DNA of 46,968 bases from Caldisericales bacterium (lineage in GTDB: Bacteria; Caldisericota; Caldisericia; JAAYUI01). The DNA lies in assembly GCA_012517765.1 (NCBI GenBank), contig JAAYUI010000014.1:1-46968 (forward strand), written 5' to 3'. The notes beneath the pieces are model-generated. The model searched no databases. It saw only the letters and a program-made list of their open reading frames with translations, and was not told where the DNA came from. The translations under genes were made by a program, and so were the position numbers. Below, piece by piece: positions 27,167 through 35,500 of this stretch. The first letter of the stretch is position 1; the number at the start of each line of letters is the position of its first letter.

Positions 27167-27172
27167 TCGTGT

Positions 27173-27811
27173 TTATTCTAGCCTAAATGTTGCAATCACG
27201 TTTTCAATGGTCTCTTTTGTTTTATTATCATCAGCATCGAAAGTACCCATCACAATATAAGCATCGTTCTTGCCTGGCACAACAAGTGTTATCATACCTA
27301 TCTCCCTGTCCATCCTGCTTGTCTTGCCAAGAAAAAGCGAACAGTCCTTGTCCAGAAATTTCACCTTTTCCCTGCTGAGGATTTCAATTTTGCTGCCGGT
27401 TGTCTTGAGGATTTCATCAAGAGCCTTCTCCGGGTCTCCTTCCGGAACATCCTTGTCTGAAATCTTCAATATCTGAACAGAGGCCATCGGATCAAGCGAA
27501 TCGACTCCTGTAACAATACCAGAATCCTGCATTCTCATATAGAGCCATTTGTCCGGAAAAGCTATGGAAAAACCGTCAAACACTTTCTGTAAACCATCTG
27601 AAGTGCCGTAGGTACCCTTTCCGTCAGGAAACAGGCCTTCAAGCGAACCATCTTGCGAACCAGATTCCTTGAGAAGGTCTTTTGTGGTTGTTTGCTTTAT
27701 TTTTTCAAACGGCCACGCGTTAATGAAGAAGGCTGTTGCAAAATACGACACAATCCCGACCGCAAATGCAAGCATTATTGCAGTGGACAGCTTGACACCA
27801 TTCTGTTTCAT
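27173..27811 (-). CDS. Membrane-anchored PsbP/DcrB-like protein
   Basis: 212 residues from ATG 27811, with AAAGGA 7 nt upstream (an in-frame TTG at 27814 is less likely). One N-terminal hydrophobic segment (about 9-31, STAIMLAFAVGIVSYFATAFF) acts as signal-anchor. The rest, from about residue 75, looks like the PsbP/DcrB (DUF1795) fold: GFSIAFPDKWLYM at the start, then alternating strands, ending YIVMGTFDADDNKTKETIENVIATFRL. Such proteins are often extracytoplasmic with unknown roles. It sits between the InlB-repeat gene (38-nt gap) and the WYL regulator (6-nt gap) in one apparent operon. Confidence 0.75.
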   Translation of the reverse strand: MKQNGVKLSTAIMLAFAVGIVSYFATAFFINAWPFEKIKQTTTKDLLKESGSQDGSLEGLFPDGKGTYGTSDGLQKVFDGFSIAFPDKWLYMRMQDSGIVTGVDSLDPMASVQILKISDKDVPEGDPEKALDEILKTTGSKIEILSREKVKFLDKDCSLFLGKTSRMDREIGMITLVVPGKNDAYIVMGTFDADDNKTKETIENVIATFRLE

Positions 27812-27849
27812 CAATCATTCCTTTCGCTGTTACAACTAGCAGAAAATCA

Positions 27850-30795
27850 CTACCCGCCAAGCTTGTAAAGACAGATGAGCCTGTGGTTTTTGTCCATGGT
27901 CACCTGGATTGAATTTGTCCTGAAATCGGTCCCGACAATATCACCATCCAAAGCCCAGCCTGCAAAAGAATATTTGCCATCATCAAGTTCTAGCGGAGCA
28001 GGGCCAACTGTTACGACAGTTCCTGCCTTATAAAGACCGTCTTTGTCTGGTGGAGGATTTATGCTCAGCCTGAGGTCTATGCGCCTGCCATCGGCATCAG
28101 CTAAGAAGAAAAGCTCATATCTGTCACTGGCCGGCTGGTAGTTGGCCAGAATGTTGTATGATTTGTCAACATTTATGGTTAAGATTTCCTTTCCAGGAAT
28201 CGAATTATCACCAATTATCCAACCAACAAATTTGTATTTAAGTTCTCCGATGACGATCTCTTTTGGTGCCGGGCCGATTGATACCTGTGTTCCAGCCATA
28301 TAAGCACTGGAATTGCCCGGGCAATCGCCTTCCGGTTTTATGGGTATTTTTCCACTGTAGGCAACAGGTTTCCAGTTGATTGCAAAATCTGAGGTGACCG
28401 TAAAACAATCCACCGGCACGGTGTCATAAACAGCATATATCTTTGGTTTTACATATTTGTCAGGGTTTGCCTGGCAACCATCAACGTTGGCAAACAAAAC
28501 TGCAACACCCTTCTCGGCGTCCTCGATTGGACTTCTCAATGCATAAACCGGGCCAACCCATGTCCACTTTCTGAAACGGTAAAGCTTGTTGGTTTTGACA
28601 AGCAGGGGAGCTTCAACAACCCTCAACGATGACGTCGAAGGACCGTCCCTCGCAGGCCACCACGTTCCAGCGTGTCCGCCGAGAGATTTGCCGATGGGCT
28701 GCATGAATTCATCAACGGCCTCGCCATCAACCCTGACTTCAACAGGCTGGAATTCAAGGTGGATAATGTTTCTTCCATAATCGTCCTTTTCATACGAGTC
28801 AGAAAAAGCAGTCACTTTTATGTAGGCCCTGAGATAATTCTGACCGTCTTTCTCGACAACTGTATAGTAAGATTTCGATTTCAGGAGCTTTTCAAATTGT
28901 CCAAAAGATGTTGGCCTGGCCATAAAATAGAGTGGCTGTAATTTTGTCATGCCAAGCTCGTATGCCATTGGGGCCGATATCACCCAAACCTCATCGCCAT
29001 CAGCATCAACGGCTGTTTTTACCTTGATGATCGAGGTTTGCCCGCAATGACCTACAAGAAGAGGCAAAGGCCTTGTTTTGACAAAATCAGATTTCCAGGT
29101 CTCGACAAGTTGTGGCGAACCTTCAGCATCAGATACCCATGTCTGCAATTCCCAGGAATACTCAGCACCCGGCTTTAGTCCCTCGACAACCATTGATTCT
29201 TGTACGGGATTTATTTTATCAAACGTCTTCTGGCCGTCTGGGCCTTTGACCACAATCTTGTAATGAGTTGGAAAAGCTTTCTTCCACCAGTTTTCCCCAT
29301 ATTCCTGGATTTTTCTCTTTGCCAGGTCCTTCATTTGTGGTGTCGCTGACCAGAAGAGCTTGAGTCTTGTTGATTCAGCAACATTCTCTTTCCCCCTGGC
29401 ACCAAGCCTGCCTGGTTCGTACACTGCCTCAATCCTGAAAGGCCTGTCAATCTTTTCTATAAAAAATGTTGAATCGACGCCTTCCAGTAGTGGATTGTTT
29501 GTGAAAGTGAAATATGCAAATCTCCCCTGCGATATCTCATCAAACTTGATGGGAGAGATATCAACAAACCTTTCGGTGATCTCCACCTTCCCATCCACAA
29601 GTGCGGCATCCGAAAAATGGACCCTGAATTTTGAAAGTTCCCAGTAGGTCCCCTCTGCGAGTACCCTGTCCCTGACGGCGGGCTTTATGAGCAGTTTCTG
29701 ATTGGGATACGCCGGATCTGTTTGCGGCATCCACCTGTACAATTTTCCCAGCGACATGAAACCCTGAATGAGATGGTTTTTGCCAGACTGCTCAAACATG
29801 CTTGATACGCCGTTGTTTGATGTTGCAAGTGGTAACGCTGAAAGACCGGCTATTTCCGGTGGATCAACCGAATAGTCAAACCTGAATTCATTTTTATATC
29901 TCAGCTTGGCCCTGACCGTCATGTCCATGACGCCGTCAAAACCCATTGAAGAGCTGGTCTCGTCAAAAACGATGTCGTGAAAGAGGGACCTTATCGCACA
30001 TGCTGACTCGGAAGAAGGCTTCTGGACATACTCTCCACCAACCTCTTCAAAAACTGTCCCAACAGGCCTGAACCTGAAATCAAGGAAATTGTCCTGCGCA
30101 ACAATCACAGGAACAACAGTATATGGCTGGCAGGTATTGAACTTTACATTCTCTCTTGCAAAACCGCTCTCTGGAAAATAACCCTGGGAAAGTTGGTCAA
30201 GAAAAGCTCCACTGGCAAGGCCTTTTTTGTCACTGGCCAGCTCGCCAACCGAGAAGGGTGGGTCCGGGGACGCAAACACTTTGACGTCATAATAACTGCG
30301 CTCAGCGGCCGGCATTGTCCAGTTGACCTTTTTGTTTGAAAGGGTCGCTTCAATCCTCTCCCTGATGCTTTTTGGATCGTCAGATGATACCGTGAGGGCA
30401 TTATAGAGCTTGCCTGTATTGACCGGCTGGCCATTCTGGTAATAGGTGTAGCTTTCACCAAGCTGGACAAGCTTGAGGTTTGGGGCATGGAAAGAAATGT
30501 AGTCTGCAAAATCTTTTACGTTGACGAGTCTTTTGAGGTTTGTTCCATTGAGCCTGGTATCGGTAGCAACCGGCACAAGGGCGACCTTGAACCTCGGGAA
30601 GGAAGAGAATTGGGGGAATTCTTCATTTGCAAAAGCATGGTGGTCGAGTTTCCCGATTGAACAATAGGCATCAAGTTCAAAATGGAGCCTTGTTGGAACA
30701 GAGACAATGCTAAGGACCTGAGGGTTTACGGGAAACGAAAACCCCACAAGAATAATGCAGGAAAGGCATATCCCCAAAAACTTTGTCCTGATCAT
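27850..30795 (-). CDS. Secreted protein with FN3-like domain and C-terminal InlB-type repeats
   Basis: 981 residues from ATG 30795, which opens a signal peptide (MIRTKFLGICLSCIILVGFSFP). The first half (about 40-470) is a large domain I do not recognise. A fibronectin-III-like stretch follows near 520-610 (KIVVKGPDGQKTF...YSWELQTWVSD). The C-terminal 200 residues hold at least two divergent InlB B-repeat units with the Y.AGT.V.IGPAP...YKFVGW pattern (YMAGTQVSIGPAP; LYKAGTVVTVGPAP...YSFAGWALDG). These repeats are common in surface proteins. There is no ribosome site, and the promoter -10 box ends 6 nt before the ATG, so the mRNA looks leaderless. It is the first gene of an operon with the PsbP/DcrB-like and WYL genes. 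No membrane anchor or sorting signal was seen at the end. Confidence 0.8.
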   Translation of the reverse strand: MIRTKFLGICLSCIILVGFSFPVNPQVLSIVSVPTRLHFELDAYCSIGKLDHHAFANEEFPQFSSFPRFKVALVPVATDTRLNGTNLKRLVNVKDFADYISFHAPNLKLVQLGESYTYYQNGQPVNTGKLYNALTVSSDDPKSIRERIEATLSNKKVNWTMPAAERSYYDVKVFASPDPPFSVGELASDKKGLASGAFLDQLSQGYFPESGFARENVKFNTCQPYTVVPVIVAQDNFLDFRFRPVGTVFEEVGGEYVQKPSSESACAIRSLFHDIVFDETSSSMGFDGVMDMTVRAKLRYKNEFRFDYSVDPPEIAGLSALPLATSNNGVSSMFEQSGKNHLIQGFMSLGKLYRWMPQTDPAYPNQKLLIKPAVRDRVLAEGTYWELSKFRVHFSDAALVDGKVEITERFVDISPIKFDEISQGRFAYFTFTNNPLLEGVDSTFFIEKIDRPFRIEAVYEPGRLGARGKENVAESTRLKLFWSATPQMKDLAKRKIQEYGENWWKKAFPTHYKIVVKGPDGQKTFDKINPVQESMVVEGLKPGAEYSWELQTWVSDAEGSPQLVETWKSDFVKTRPLPLLVGHCGQTSIIKVKTAVDADGDEVWVISAPMAYELGMTKLQPLYFMARPTSFGQFEKLLKSKSYYTVVEKDGQNYLRAYIKVTAFSDSYEKDDYGRNIIHLEFQPVEVRVDGEAVDEFMQPIGKSLGGHAGTWWPARDGPSTSSLRVVEAPLLVKTNKLYRFRKWTWVGPVYALRSPIEDAEKGVAVLFANVDGCQANPDKYVKPKIYAVYDTVPVDCFTVTSDFAINWKPVAYSGKIPIKPEGDCPGNSSAYMAGTQVSIGPAPKEIVIGELKYKFVGWIIGDNSIPGKEILTINVDKSYNILANYQPASDRYELFFLADADGRRIDLRLSINPPPDKDGLYKAGTVVTVGPAPLELDDGKYSFAGWALDGDIVGTDFRTNSIQVTMDKNHRLICLYKLGG

Positions 30796-30801
30796 GCCCA
30801 A

Positions 30802-30830
30802 ATAATACCATCGAGTGACAATTCCCTCAA
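30802..30830 (-). promoter_or_regulatory. Promoter for the InlB-repeat protein operon, giving a leaderless mRNA
   Basis: Minus strand: TTGAGG (30825-30830), 17 nt, TATTAT (30802-30807). Only 6 nt (TTGGGC) separate the -10 box from ATG 30795, so the expected start of transcription is at or next to the A of the start codon. Confidence 0.6.
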
Positions 30831-30843
30831 GACCACAAAAAAC

Positions 30844-30868
30844 AAAAAAAGGCCCCTCGCGGGCCTTT
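30844..30868 (-). terminator. Terminator after the tRNA pair
   Basis: AAAGGCCC (30848-30855) pairs with GGGCCTTT (30861-30868) around CTCGC. A seven-A run on the left gives the U tract for the minus-strand tRNA transcript. Confidence 0.85.
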
Positions 30869-30889
30869 ATGGTGTTTCCCTGACGCAAT

Positions 30890-30964
30890 TGGTAGCGCCA
30901 AGGAGAATCGAACTCCTATCTAGGGATTGAGAGCCCCTCGTACTGACCATTATACTATGGCGCC
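30890..30964 (-). tRNA. tRNA-Glu (anticodon CTC)
   Basis: A cloverleaf folds on the minus strand: acceptor GGCGCCA with TGGCGCT (one G-U pair), D arm GTAT/GTAC, anticodon stem AGGGG/TCCCT with loop CTCTCAA (anticodon CTC) and T arm AGGAG-TTCGATT-CTCCT. Discriminator A and an encoded CCA end are present. It reads GAG codons. It is the second gene of a Gln-Glu tRNA pair. Confidence 0.95.
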
Positions 30965-30977
30965 GTTCTCCTCTTTT

Positions 30978-31053
30978 TGGCTGCCAGACTAGGGCTCGAA
31001 CCTAGAGTCTCCTGATCCAGAGTCAGGCGTGTTACCAATTACACCATCCGGCA
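30978..31053 (-). tRNA. tRNA-Gln (anticodon CTG)
   Basis: A cloverleaf folds on the minus strand: acceptor TGCCGGA with TCTGGCA (U1-A72), D arm GTGT/ACAC, anticodon stem CCTGA/TCAGG with loop CTCTGGA (anticodon CTG) and T arm CTAGG-TTCGAGC-CCTAG. Discriminator G73 and the U1-A72 pair are the expected GlnRS identity elements. CCA is encoded. It reads CAG codons. Confidence 0.95.
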
Positions 31054-31064
31054 GCGCGTATGTT

Positions 31065-31093
31065 TATATAATACAAGTCGGTTTTTAGGTCAA
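31065..31093 (-). promoter_or_regulatory. Promoter of the tRNA-Gln/tRNA-Glu operon
   Basis: Minus strand: TTGACC (31088-31093), 17 nt, TATATA (31065-31070). Transcription would begin a few bases before the tRNA-Gln 5-prime end at 31053. Confidence 0.7.
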
Positions 31094-31114
31094 GTAATAT
31101 TTGTCGAGCCAAGT

Positions 31115-32035
31115 TTAATCCTTCCAGAAAAGCGGCTCCCAGGCCTGGGCACTGTAGGGTTTCCAGAGAGGATCAGAGAGCTCTTCTCCCTTTAAGACCT
31201 GGGAGGTGAAAGCGCCAAGTAGTTCTTTTCCAAGCCCAATGAGTTTCTCGTCTTTCAGAGTCCCTATAAAAGACTGGAACTTTGAAAGTCCGTCCTTTGC
31301 CTGCCCAAGCACCTCCTGGACAAGCAGAAGGTTAAGGGAATAATAGAAGGCTTCATTTTCGTATTGCACTTCCCCATCGAGTTTCGCTGTAAAGGCTTTT
31401 ATCCCAGCATCATAGCGGTCCTTGAATCTCGGATTGTCAAACACAAACTTGCCATTATTGTAGGTGCAGACTCTTTGTGTGTAAGGCTGGCTCCCCAAAG
31501 TTTTGGCCAGCCTGGACCAGCGCGTGTCAAGCGCTATGATGTCGAAATTGCCGTCAAAATCCACGTCCTCAAAGTCCCTTGTGGCATAGCCAGGGCCAAG
31601 CTCATTCGGGATTTCATTGAAGGAGCTGTCAAGGACTTTGACAAATGTGTCTTCAAGCCTGTCTCCTCCAAACTTTATCATGATCGCATAGCCCTTTTCA
31701 TTATCAGAAAGCTTTGCCCCCCACTGGCGTTCTGGCGCCAGCTGGACATTTTCGGCCCTGAAAGGTTTTGCTTGTTTAACTATTTTTAAATCTCCACCAG
31801 AATCATCCGCAATGATTGCCATGTACTGGGCGATACCCGATTCGGGACTTTTCGCCAGAACAAAGAGGTTATCACCCACCATGTTTCTCTTTTCTGCAAT
31901 GCTGAAGCCAGCTGGTATAAACTTTGCAATGCGTTCCTCAAAGGTTTTGCCAGTACCATCATTTTGGGTGGTCCCACAAGAAAGGATGGGCAGGGCAAAC
32001 AGCAAAGCAACGCACGAAGACAAAACTTTTTTCAT
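31115..32035 (-). CDS. Putative lipoprotein, unknown function
   Basis: 306 residues from ATG 32035 (MKKVLSSCVALLFALPILSCG). The lipobox-like ILSC places the lipidated Cys at about residue 20, so it is probably an exported, membrane-anchored protein. The mature part has a FIPAGFSIAEKR...NLFVLAKS segment similar in style to the neighbouring lipoprotein (FLPEGWSFSSPIVV) and a DFEDVDFDGNFDIIALDT segment reminiscent of FG-GAP/VCBS-type loops. No known family was recognised. There is no ribosome site at this start, but a promoter (TTGAAA-17-TATCAT) ends 7 nt before it, arguing for a leaderless mRNA. A longer frame to 32092 would overlap the upstream gene and bury the signal sequence. Confidence 0.75.
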   Translation of the reverse strand: MKKVLSSCVALLFALPILSCGTTQNDGTGKTFEERIAKFIPAGFSIAEKRNMVGDNLFVLAKSPESGIAQYMAIIADDSGGDLKIVKQAKPFRAENVQLAPERQWGAKLSDNEKGYAIMIKFGGDRLEDTFVKVLDSSFNEIPNELGPGYATRDFEDVDFDGNFDIIALDTRWSRLAKTLGSQPYTQRVCTYNNGKFVFDNPRFKDRYDAGIKAFTAKLDGEVQYENEAFYYSLNLLLVQEVLGQAKDGLSKFQSFIGTLKDEKLIGLGKELLGAFTSQVLKGEELSDPLWKPYSAQAWEPLFWKD

Positions 32036-32042
32036 ACTAGAT

Positions 32043-32071
32043 ATGATAATCCTTCCGTAATGATGTTTCAA
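32043..32071 (-). promoter_or_regulatory. Promoter giving a leaderless mRNA for the 306-residue lipoprotein
   Basis: Minus strand: TTGAAA (32066-32071), 17 nt, TATCAT (32043-32048), then 7 nt to ATG 32035. The -35 box lies just after the stop codon of the upstream lipoprotein gene. Confidence 0.55.
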
Positions 32072-32073
32072 AG

Positions 32074-33918
32074 CTACTTTACCTTCTCCCATGAAACGGG
32101 TGGGTATTCAACCTGATCTTCTCCCCACACTTCCACAAGTTTCTTGCCAGTTTCTAGGGCTTCTTCCATCTTGGCCGCCATTTCAGACGCCTGCTCAAAA
32201 TTGCGCTTGTTTTGCAAAGTTTTCATGAAATCAATGACGTTCTGGCCATGAATGTCAATTGACATACCGGTTTCAAAACAAAACCACGCGTCAATCGCCG
32301 AGTAGTACGAGTAATAATCGGTCAATTCTTCTTTGGACAATAAAGCTTTTTTTGCGTCTACAAGGAGCTCCAGGCCGTTCTTTTCATAATCATTACTGAC
32401 AGCTTTTCCCTGCATGCTACTTAGCATGGGCCAGACCTCTCTAAAGGAACCGTCTGAATACTCCATCAGCCTGTCTTTGTAGGCAATCCCAAATGGTGAC
32501 CCAAAGTGCTCGCTTAAAACGTAAATATAGGCCCTTTCACCCACAACCTTTACGCCCCTTGCCACTTCACCCTTTTCAAATTCAAAAGGGACCTGGACGG
32601 GTTTGCCATCCTCAATTTTGAAAACAATCGAGCGCGGGTGCTCAAAATCGCCAACTTCATTGACACCGACAGGATAAATTGGAAATGGCGCCAGACCCTC
32701 ATAACCCCAGAGGTCTGCCCCTTCCATGAACCCAAAAGTTGTAAGGCCAGAAATACTGGTTTTGTAAAGGCTAGCAATGGAATCTCCGGCAAAAGAGGCG
32801 AAAAAGAGGGCTTTCTCCTGCTGGCCATCATTCCCCTGTGTGCTTGCAATCGCAAAAAGTGATTTATCATCAGCCATTCTGACAGCTTCCACTACATACT
32901 TTTTGTCGATGGACAATTTGAAAGTTTCCATTCTTTTTGGGTCAGGCTGGAGGAAGAGCCTTGCTTCCTCTCTTCCAGGGTATATCGGCTGATAGTTATC
33001 TTCTGATGTTATTTTTTTGATGAATGCCCTGTCCTTGCCCAAAGGGTTATTTTTCAAATTTGGGTCACTTTCAATCCTGGATTCAATCTTCCTGATTGCC
33101 TCGTCCTTGAAGCCATAGGCAAGACCGTAAAGATAGATCCTCCTCAGGTTCTCAAAGTCAAGCTCCCCATTTGAAATGGCAAGTATTTCATCGGCCTTTT
33201 TCTGGCCGTAGCCCTGGAACTCCTCGCACGCATCGACCCAGATGCCGCCTTTTTTCTTCATCACCCTGTCGATTGTCGGAACATAAATTGGCTCTTCGGG
33301 AGATGTTCTGATTTTATCGGAAGGCTCACGCTCAACAGCAATCAGGACGTTCTCTTCTCCAATCTTGGCAGAGCCAACAACGGTTTGTAAAACCTTGGGC
33401 CACATTGGCAGGGAAACCACCTTGTCGTTTCTGATAATGTAGACTGGCGACCATGTTGCCGGATAATCATCATCAGTCCAGCAGACAGGAACGTATGCCC
33501 CACCATTAAGTTCCTGTACAGGTTTTCCATCTTCCGGGAAAAGGGCTGTTTCAACCTTGTATTTGGGCTCCTGGTTTTTGGAAGCACCACTGTCATCCAC
33601 TATATGAAGATGTGAAAGCAGGGAATCATAAACGTCAAGCACCGAGTCCCCATCAATCCTGAATGCCATGAATCTTTCACTCTTTCCTCCGTCATTATCG
33701 TGCTTCACAGCTTCGGCAAAAAGGTACTTCTGGCCGATATCGACCACAATGGGAGAAGAAAAACTCCATCCTTCAGGTAAAAAAGTTACTGCAAGAGACA
33801 TTTCCTGGCTGGTTGCCTTCCTGTAAATATTTGGGGCCTGGACATTTTTGTTTGGGGGTGCCCCACAGGAACACAAAAACAAGGTGGCCGACATTGCAAT
33901 CAAAAATATCTTTCTCAA
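32074..33918 (-). CDS. Large putative lipoprotein, unknown function
   Basis: 614 residues, starting at TTG 33918 four nt after GGAGGG. The N-terminus RKIFLIAMSATLFLCSCGAP has a lipobox LCSC with Cys at about residue 18, indicating export and lipid anchoring. The mature protein is beta-rich with two roughly similar halves, each with an export-pathway-like FLPEGW/VVEAVRMADD...MAFRI pattern, and no catalytic motif I can name. A possible helical C-terminus (ASEMAAKMEEALETGKKLVEVWG) closes it. The gene lies directly upstream of the 306-residue lipoprotein and shares style with it, so the two may form a pair of surface lipoproteins. Confidence 0.75.
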   Translation of the reverse strand: MRKIFLIAMSATLFLCSCGAPPNKNVQAPNIYRKATSQEMSLAVTFLPEGWSFSSPIVVDIGQKYLFAEAVKHDNDGGKSERFMAFRIDGDSVLDVYDSLLSHLHIVDDSGASKNQEPKYKVETALFPEDGKPVQELNGGAYVPVCWTDDDYPATWSPVYIIRNDKVVSLPMWPKVLQTVVGSAKIGEENVLIAVEREPSDKIRTSPEEPIYVPTIDRVMKKKGGIWVDACEEFQGYGQKKADEILAISNGELDFENLRRIYLYGLAYGFKDEAIRKIESRIESDPNLKNNPLGKDRAFIKKITSEDNYQPIYPGREEARLFLQPDPKRMETFKLSIDKKYVVEAVRMADDKSLFAIASTQGNDGQQEKALFFASFAGDSIASLYKTSISGLTTFGFMEGADLWGYEGLAPFPIYPVGVNEVGDFEHPRSIVFKIEDGKPVQVPFEFEKGEVARGVKVVGERAYIYVLSEHFGSPFGIAYKDRLMEYSDGSFREVWPMLSSMQGKAVSNDYEKNGLELLVDAKKALLSKEELTDYYSYYSAIDAWFCFETGMSIDIHGQNVIDFMKTLQNKRNFEQASEMAAKMEEALETGKKLVEVWGEDQVEYPPVSWEKVK

Positions 33919-34006
33919 GTTCCCTCCTTCAAACGCTTTTTATTGTAGTTTATCAGTCAAGCAAAAGTAGTTTCAATATCCATAAGCAGAAGGTGTCAAA
34001 AAATTC

Positions 34007-34036
34007 AAAAGGCCGGCACCGAGATGCCGGCCTTTT
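34007..34036 (-). terminator. Terminator after the polyferredoxin gene
   Basis: AAAAGGCCGGCA (34007-34018) pairs with TGCCGGCCTTTT (34025-34036) around CCGAGA. It serves the minus-strand gene ending at 34052; the left side gives an interrupted U tract. Confidence 0.8.
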
Positions 34037-34051
34037 TTGATGTTGGGTTTT

Positions 34052-35500
34052 TTATCTAGCCTGTGGTGGGGTGTAGTTTATAAAATTAGCCCACTGGAGG
34101 AAAGTTGGGTTGTTTGGAGGGTTCGGTGTCTTCAGAGGTATTACTTTCTTTTCTTCCTTCTTGACCATCCAAGAGAACACGACAGGGACTTCATGTGTCA
34201 CAACGCCAAATGGGCAACCAAGGCAATCCAGGCACCTGATGCAGTGCCATTGTGATGTTGGATCGTAGATTGCAATGTCCATCGGGCAGTGTTTGAGACA
34301 CCAGTTGCAGGACTTGCCCCTGCAGTTCGCCTGGTCGACCTTGATTCTGGTTGCCGAGAACCAGTTGAAGATGGTAAAGAAAGTGCCAAGTGGACAAACC
34401 GCCTTGCAGAAGAACCTCTTTGAGTTGACCATCGCAAAGATGATTCCGGAGGTCATTACCCACTTTATGAAATACATTACCCTGGCCTCGCCAAAGATGC
34501 CCTGGTAGGTTGAAACGCCAATGAAAGCGGTCGAGGTGAGTCCAAAGAGCGGGAAGGCGCCCTGTGGCACAAGCTGGAGGTACATCTGCGGGAAGCCTGC
34601 GGTTATTGTCCCGATGGGGCATATCTTGCACCACCAGACCTCGCCCTCAAGCAGCTTGACACCGGCATCTGTGGCAACAAACCTGGTTATGTACGGGAAG
34701 ATGATGAACGGGACAATAAAGAAGAACCATCTCATGAATGTTGCCAGGTTGTTTGGAAGGGAGAACTTCTTAACGTTCATGAAGCAAAGGAGCGTTATCG
34801 GGATCACGATTCCAAGAACAAGGAAAACCGTGAGCGGCTCTGATTGCATGAAACCTGTAAGGTAGAATGTTAGGAAGAGTCCGGCAAACGGGACAATAAA
34901 CAGGAGCCACCAGAAGAAGTTTGACCACTTGTTTTTCTTTTCCACAAGGAAGAACGGAACTGAGACCAGCAGGGCAATAGAAAGATAGGTAAGAAGCCAG
35001 CCAATAAAAGCGTTGATTTCGCCCGAGGAGAGGAGATAGCCGAGGCCGTATCCCTCACCAACCTGGGCCCTGATAAGACCAAGGAACGGGGTGAACCAGG
35101 CAAGGAACATTGTTGTGGCAAAAATTACCCCACCAACAATGTAATTGCCATACCTTTTTGCCTTATACAGCATTTCCTGGACAAAACCCATTGGGCAAGT
35201 CCATCCGCATGTCATTCTGCCAATAAGAACGCCGATAAGGGCAAGGAAACCGACTGCGAAGAAACTGAAACCGCCAGATGCGGTAAAATGCTGGAGTGTC
35301 CCAAGTGGGCAGGCAGCTATTGCCGTTGGGCAGGACCAGCAAACATACCACGGGGCTGGTATCTGCTTTATGATTGGAGCAAGGATGAAGAGCGGTCCTG
35401 CTGCGAGGGCCAGGAAAGCCCACTGGGCCCATATTCTGACCTGAATGCGGAATTCACCGGGTGGAAGTTTTCTTGGAAGTTTTTTTGCCAGCTCGCTCAT
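34052..35500 (-). CDS. Membrane polyferredoxin with four Cys-Pro membrane motifs and two 4Fe-4S clusters (NapH/NosR-like)
   Basis: 482 residues with about ten membrane segments. The NapH/NosR-type membrane Cys-Pro motif occurs in two pairs: CWSCPTAIAACPLG (Cys54, 57, 64) with CGWTCPMG (98, 102), and WWCKICPIGT (291, 294) with FFCKAVCPLGT (365, 369). Ordinary relatives have only one pair, so this looks like an internal duplication. The C-terminal cytoplasmic part has two ferredoxin sets: CRGKSCNWCLKHCP (393, 398, 401, 405) and CIRCLDCLGCP (420, 423, 426, 429), the last one short by a residue. It probably passes electrons across or within the membrane. It overlaps the CcmE-like gene by 4 nt (ATGA), so the two products are very likely partners. 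A terminator follows. Confidence 0.85.
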   Translation of the reverse strand: MSELAKKLPRKLPPGEFRIQVRIWAQWAFLALAAGPLFILAPIIKQIPAPWYVCWSCPTAIAACPLGTLQHFTASGGFSFFAVGFLALIGVLIGRMTCGWTCPMGFVQEMLYKAKRYGNYIVGGVIFATTMFLAWFTPFLGLIRAQVGEGYGLGYLLSSGEINAFIGWLLTYLSIALLVSVPFFLVEKKNKWSNFFWWLLFIVPFAGLFLTFYLTGFMQSEPLTVFLVLGIVIPITLLCFMNVKKFSLPNNLATFMRWFFFIVPFIIFPYITRFVATDAGVKLLEGEVWWCKICPIGTITAGFPQMYLQLVPQGAFPLFGLTSTAFIGVSTYQGIFGEARVMYFIKWVMTSGIIFAMVNSKRFFCKAVCPLGTFFTIFNWFSATRIKVDQANCRGKSCNWCLKHCPMDIAIYDPTSQWHCIRCLDCLGCPFGVVTHEVPVVFSWMVKKEEKKVIPLKTPNPPNNPTFLQWANFINYTPPQAR

